Made by a program: the position numbers and the translations under genes. This document shows, piece by piece, positions 61,299 to 64,000 of a stretch of DNA of 64,000 nucleotides. The notes beneath the pieces were generated by a model. It had not been told where the DNA came from. It saw only the letters and a list, made by a program, of their open reading frames with translations, and ran no database searches. Positions within the stretch are counted from its first letter, which is position 1. Each line of letters opens with the position of its first letter. The stretch is from Candidatus Poribacteria bacterium (GTDB lineage: Bacteria > Poribacteria > WGA-4E > WGA-3G). Where the stretch lies: assembly GCA_012267415.1 (NCBI GenBank), contig JAAXGN010000078.1, positions 51,631 to 115,630 of the forward strand, in the 5' to 3' direction.

Positions 61299-64000
61299 AT
61301 GGCATTACATCCCGATTTTCCTGAATCTTCACATGTGATTATTGATCCATCAATTCGATGGACACCAGATGCAACGCAATTGCCCTTAATAGGTCGCGGC
61401 ATGTTACTTCCACCACTTGTACAAAAAATTCGTGATGCGGTCAAGACGTGGCGTAACAACAACTACAAAGGGGCATCCGAAACAAGCAGAGCATTGCTGA
61501 ATTGGTGATTCAAAACACCGCACCTACAAGAACGGTCTGATGGAACTACTACTGAATTTCAATATTACTTTGCACAGCGCGAAGCACTGGAAACAATCAT
61601 CTATCTGTACGATGTTGTCAAGGTAAAAGATGAATTTGACTTGATGCGGTTTGACAGTTCTGGTTATGTTTCGTCTGCCCTATTTGATGAAGAATGGAGA
61701 CGGTTTGTCATAAAGATGGCAACAGGTACAGGGAAAACAAAGGTGATGAGTCTTGCAATCGCGTGGAGCTTCTTTCACAAACTCTATGAATCAGATTCTG
61801 AGCTCTCGCGCAACTTTCTCGTCATTGCTCCTAATATCATTGTGCTTGACCGTCTCTATAAAGATTTCAAAGGATTGGATATCTTCTATAAAGACCCGGT
61901 ACTACCTGATAACGGCTATGAAGGACAAAATTGGCGAAACGATTTTCAACTTACCTTGCATGTGCAGGATGAAGTCCGGACTATCCGACCTACGGGTAAT
62001 ATTTTCCTCACCAATATCCATCGCGTCTATTCCAGCGATCAAACCCCGCCATCAGCAGACGACGATAATAGTATGGATTACTATTTAGGTAAAAAACCGA
62101 CTGGCGCGACAACAGACTCTAAAGTAGACCTTGGAGACATCGTTCGCGACATTGACGAATTGATGGTACTCAACGATGAGGCACATCACATCCATAATCC
62201 AAGAATGGCATGGTTTAAGTCAATTGAAGATATTCATAATCGCCTTGTGCAAAAAGATAGTGAGTTATCATTGCAGGTTGACGTAACTGCAACCCCAAAA
62301 CATAATAACGGTGCTATTTTTGTTCAAACTGTAGCAGATTATCCGCTTGTAGAGGCGATTTCGCAAAACGTCGTGAAACACCCTATTCTTCCAGATGATG
62401 AAAGCAGGAAAAAACTCAAAGAACGACAAAGTGTAAAGTTCACTGAGAAATATGCCGACTATCTTAACCTCGGAGTTATTGAGTGGCGTAAAACTTCTAC
62501 AGAACACGAAAAATTGGGCAAAAAAGCTATTCTATTTGTGATGACCGATGACACACGCAACTGTGATGAAGTGGCAGAATTCCTTGAAACTTTTTATTCT
62601 GACCTTAAAGATGCTGTACTGACAATTCATACCAATCAGAATGGTGCAATCTCTGAGGCAACAACTGGTAAGAAAAAGGAAGAACTTGAAAAACTCCGCA
62701 AGCAAGCGAATGAGATTGATTCCTGGGAGAGTCCATACAAAGCAATTGTCTCAGTTTTAATGCTCAAGGAAGGTTGGGATGTCAAGAACGTTACCACGAT
62801 TGTAGGACTCCGCGCCTATTCTGCCAAAAGTAACATCCTACCTGAACAAACCTTGGGACGTGGACTTAGACGAATGTATATCAATGAAATAGATGAGTCG
62901 GTGAGTGTCATCGGCACCGATGCATTCATGGATTTTGTTGAACAGATTCAAGAGGAAGGGGTCGAATTAGAACGCAAAGAAATGGGAGAAGGTACAAGAC
63001 CTGTTGCACCCCTTGTTATTGAGATAGACACAGAAAATGTTGACAAAGACATTGGCTCACTTGATATAGAAATTCCTATTTTGACAAGACGGGTCTATCG
63101 TGAATACAAGAATCTTGAAGATTTGGATGTTAGCAGTCTTGACTTTAAACCGATAGTCTATCTGCCTTTTGGTGTAGATCAGTTACGAGAGATTCAATTT
63201 CACTTTATGACAACAAATGAAGTTGCACATACAACAATTCTGGAAAGTCCTGGAACGGAAGATTACCGAAACGCTCTCGGTTATTTTGCACAAGCTCTCA
63301 TGAAGGAACTCAGACTCGTTAGTGGATATGATGTACTGTATGCAAAGATAAAAGAATTTGTACAAGATCATCTTTTTGGTCAAACGGTAGCATTAGACGA
63401 TCCTGTCACTATAAAGAATCTCGCGGAATTCCATGCTACAAAAACGATAATTGAGACCTTCAAACGCACCATCAACGACCTTACACTCCAAGACAAAGGT
63501 AATGCAGAATTAAGCGAAACATCTAAAATCAGCAGTACGAGACCTTTCATGGTTAAAGACCAAGAACACTTAATCCCAACAAAATCTGTGTTTAACATTA
63601 TCACAGGCGATAGCCATTTGGAATTAGAATTTGCAAGATTCTTGGAAGATTGCTCAGACGTTGTCTCTTATGCAAAAAACTATTACGGTGTGCATTTCAA
63701 ATTTGATTATGTCAATGCAGATGGTGATATTTCTAACTACTATCCCGATTTTATCGTCAAATTGACAGATGGAAGCGTAATTGTCGTCGAAACTAAGGGA
63801 TTAGAGGATTTAGACGTACCGCTCAAAATGGAACGTTTAGCACAGTGGTGTGAAGATGTGAATGAAATCTCAGAAGATGTGGTTTACGACTATGTTTTTG
63901 TCGATGAGGAGAGTTTCCGAATGTATCAACCGACAACGTTTCAACAGTTGCTTGATGCCTTTACCGAATATAAACTTAGGACTTACGCATTCCCCCCTGA
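61299..64000 (+). pseudogene. Type III restriction Res-like helicase-nuclease, interrupted by an in-frame TGA, runs off window
   Basis: One reading frame from ATG 61299 to the window end is open except for TGA at codon 70 (61506-61508). Before it comes ETSRALLNW; after it FKTPHLQERSDG and FQYYFAQREALETIIYLYDV, which reads on as one protein. The missing residue would be Trp (TGG to TGA). Beyond it lie Walker A MATGTGKT, DEAH-type LNDEAHHIHN, VDVTATPKH, motif VI QTLGRGLRRM and a PD-(D/E)xK nuclease (YYPDFIVKLTDG, VIVVETKG). This is a type III Res-like architecture; no methylase is in view. Either it is a nonsense mutant, or translation restarts downstream (an ATG at 61644 keeps all helicase motifs). 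TGA is used as a normal stop elsewhere in this window. Confidence 0.8.

Noticed and set aside
61299..61508. In-frame TGA in the Res gene read as selenocysteine or alternative genetic code
   Set aside because: Several intact genes in the window end with TGA (for example thrC and SIR2), no SECIS-like hairpin directly follows, and the flanks fit a Trp codon change.
1..64000. tRNA or rRNA genes
   Set aside because: No T-loop/acceptor pattern or rRNA-like block was seen while reading both strands. A covariance-model scan could still find one that I missed.

Overview
The window looks like a chromosome segment of an uncultured, AT-leaning bacterium of the Candidatus Poribacteria type (inference). 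Pointers are five Gfo/Idh/MocA oxidoreductases, xylose-isomerase-like and UxuA-like sugar enzymes, a sialate O-acetylesterase, secreted WD40 and LRR proteins that end in a dockerin pair plus the same 'YPNPFNPETWIPYQLA' sorting module, and intergenic gaps filled with palindromic repeats. No rRNA, tRNA or CRISPR array was found.

Layout. 0-1.9 kb: partial rhodanese-like gene, a small protein and a MocA-type oxidoreductase. 2-9 kb: a five-gene minus-strand cluster read from one promoter near 8.97 kb. Its genes encode a two-TM coiled-coil protein, two PspA/IM30 paralogues, an unknown 595-aa helical protein and a CDC48/Ycf46-like AAA ATPase. This resembles a bacterial ESCRT-III (PspA) plus Vps4-like (AAA) membrane-remodelling system with unassigned partners. 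9-10.3 kb: a solo TnpB element. 11-14.7 kb: N-acyl-D-amino-acid deacylase, an FAD/NAD disulfide oxidoreductase and a duplicated-domain small protein. 15-16.5 kb: rtcB. 17-22.3 kb: MocA oxidoreductase, GxxExxY protein and a 13-repeat WD40 protein, set among seven copies of a ~150-bp palindromic MITE-like element. 22.8-26.8 kb: cupin, Uma2-type nuclease, ppdK.

27-36 kb: two sugar-catabolic pairs (MocA plus isomerase; MocA plus mannonate-dehydratase-like). Between them lie a single-chain DarT-DarG-like fusion (DNA ADP-ribosyltransferase plus macrodomain hydrolase) preceded by a 56-aa DarT-like ORF, a beta-gamma-crystallin protein and a LamG protein. 35.8-49.3 kb: sialate esterase, recD2-thrC-deacetylase-like operon, LRR-dockerin protein, MocA protein, class V aminotransferase and CysE-like acyltransferase. 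49.3-55.1 kb: TolB-like propeller, a secreted protein with a frameshifted signal peptide, purH and an iron alcohol dehydrogenase.

55.1-64 kb is a defence region. A SIR2 NADase-like gene and a 1551-aa SMEK-STAND protein form an operon. About 30 bp separate its promoter from a divergent promoter that reads a type III restriction-like helicase-nuclease (Res), which carries an in-frame TGA early in the gene and runs off the window.

The most unusual items are the PspA/AAA cluster, the DarT-macrodomain fusion with its partial toxin duplicate, and the divergent SIR2/SMEK-STAND and Res loci.
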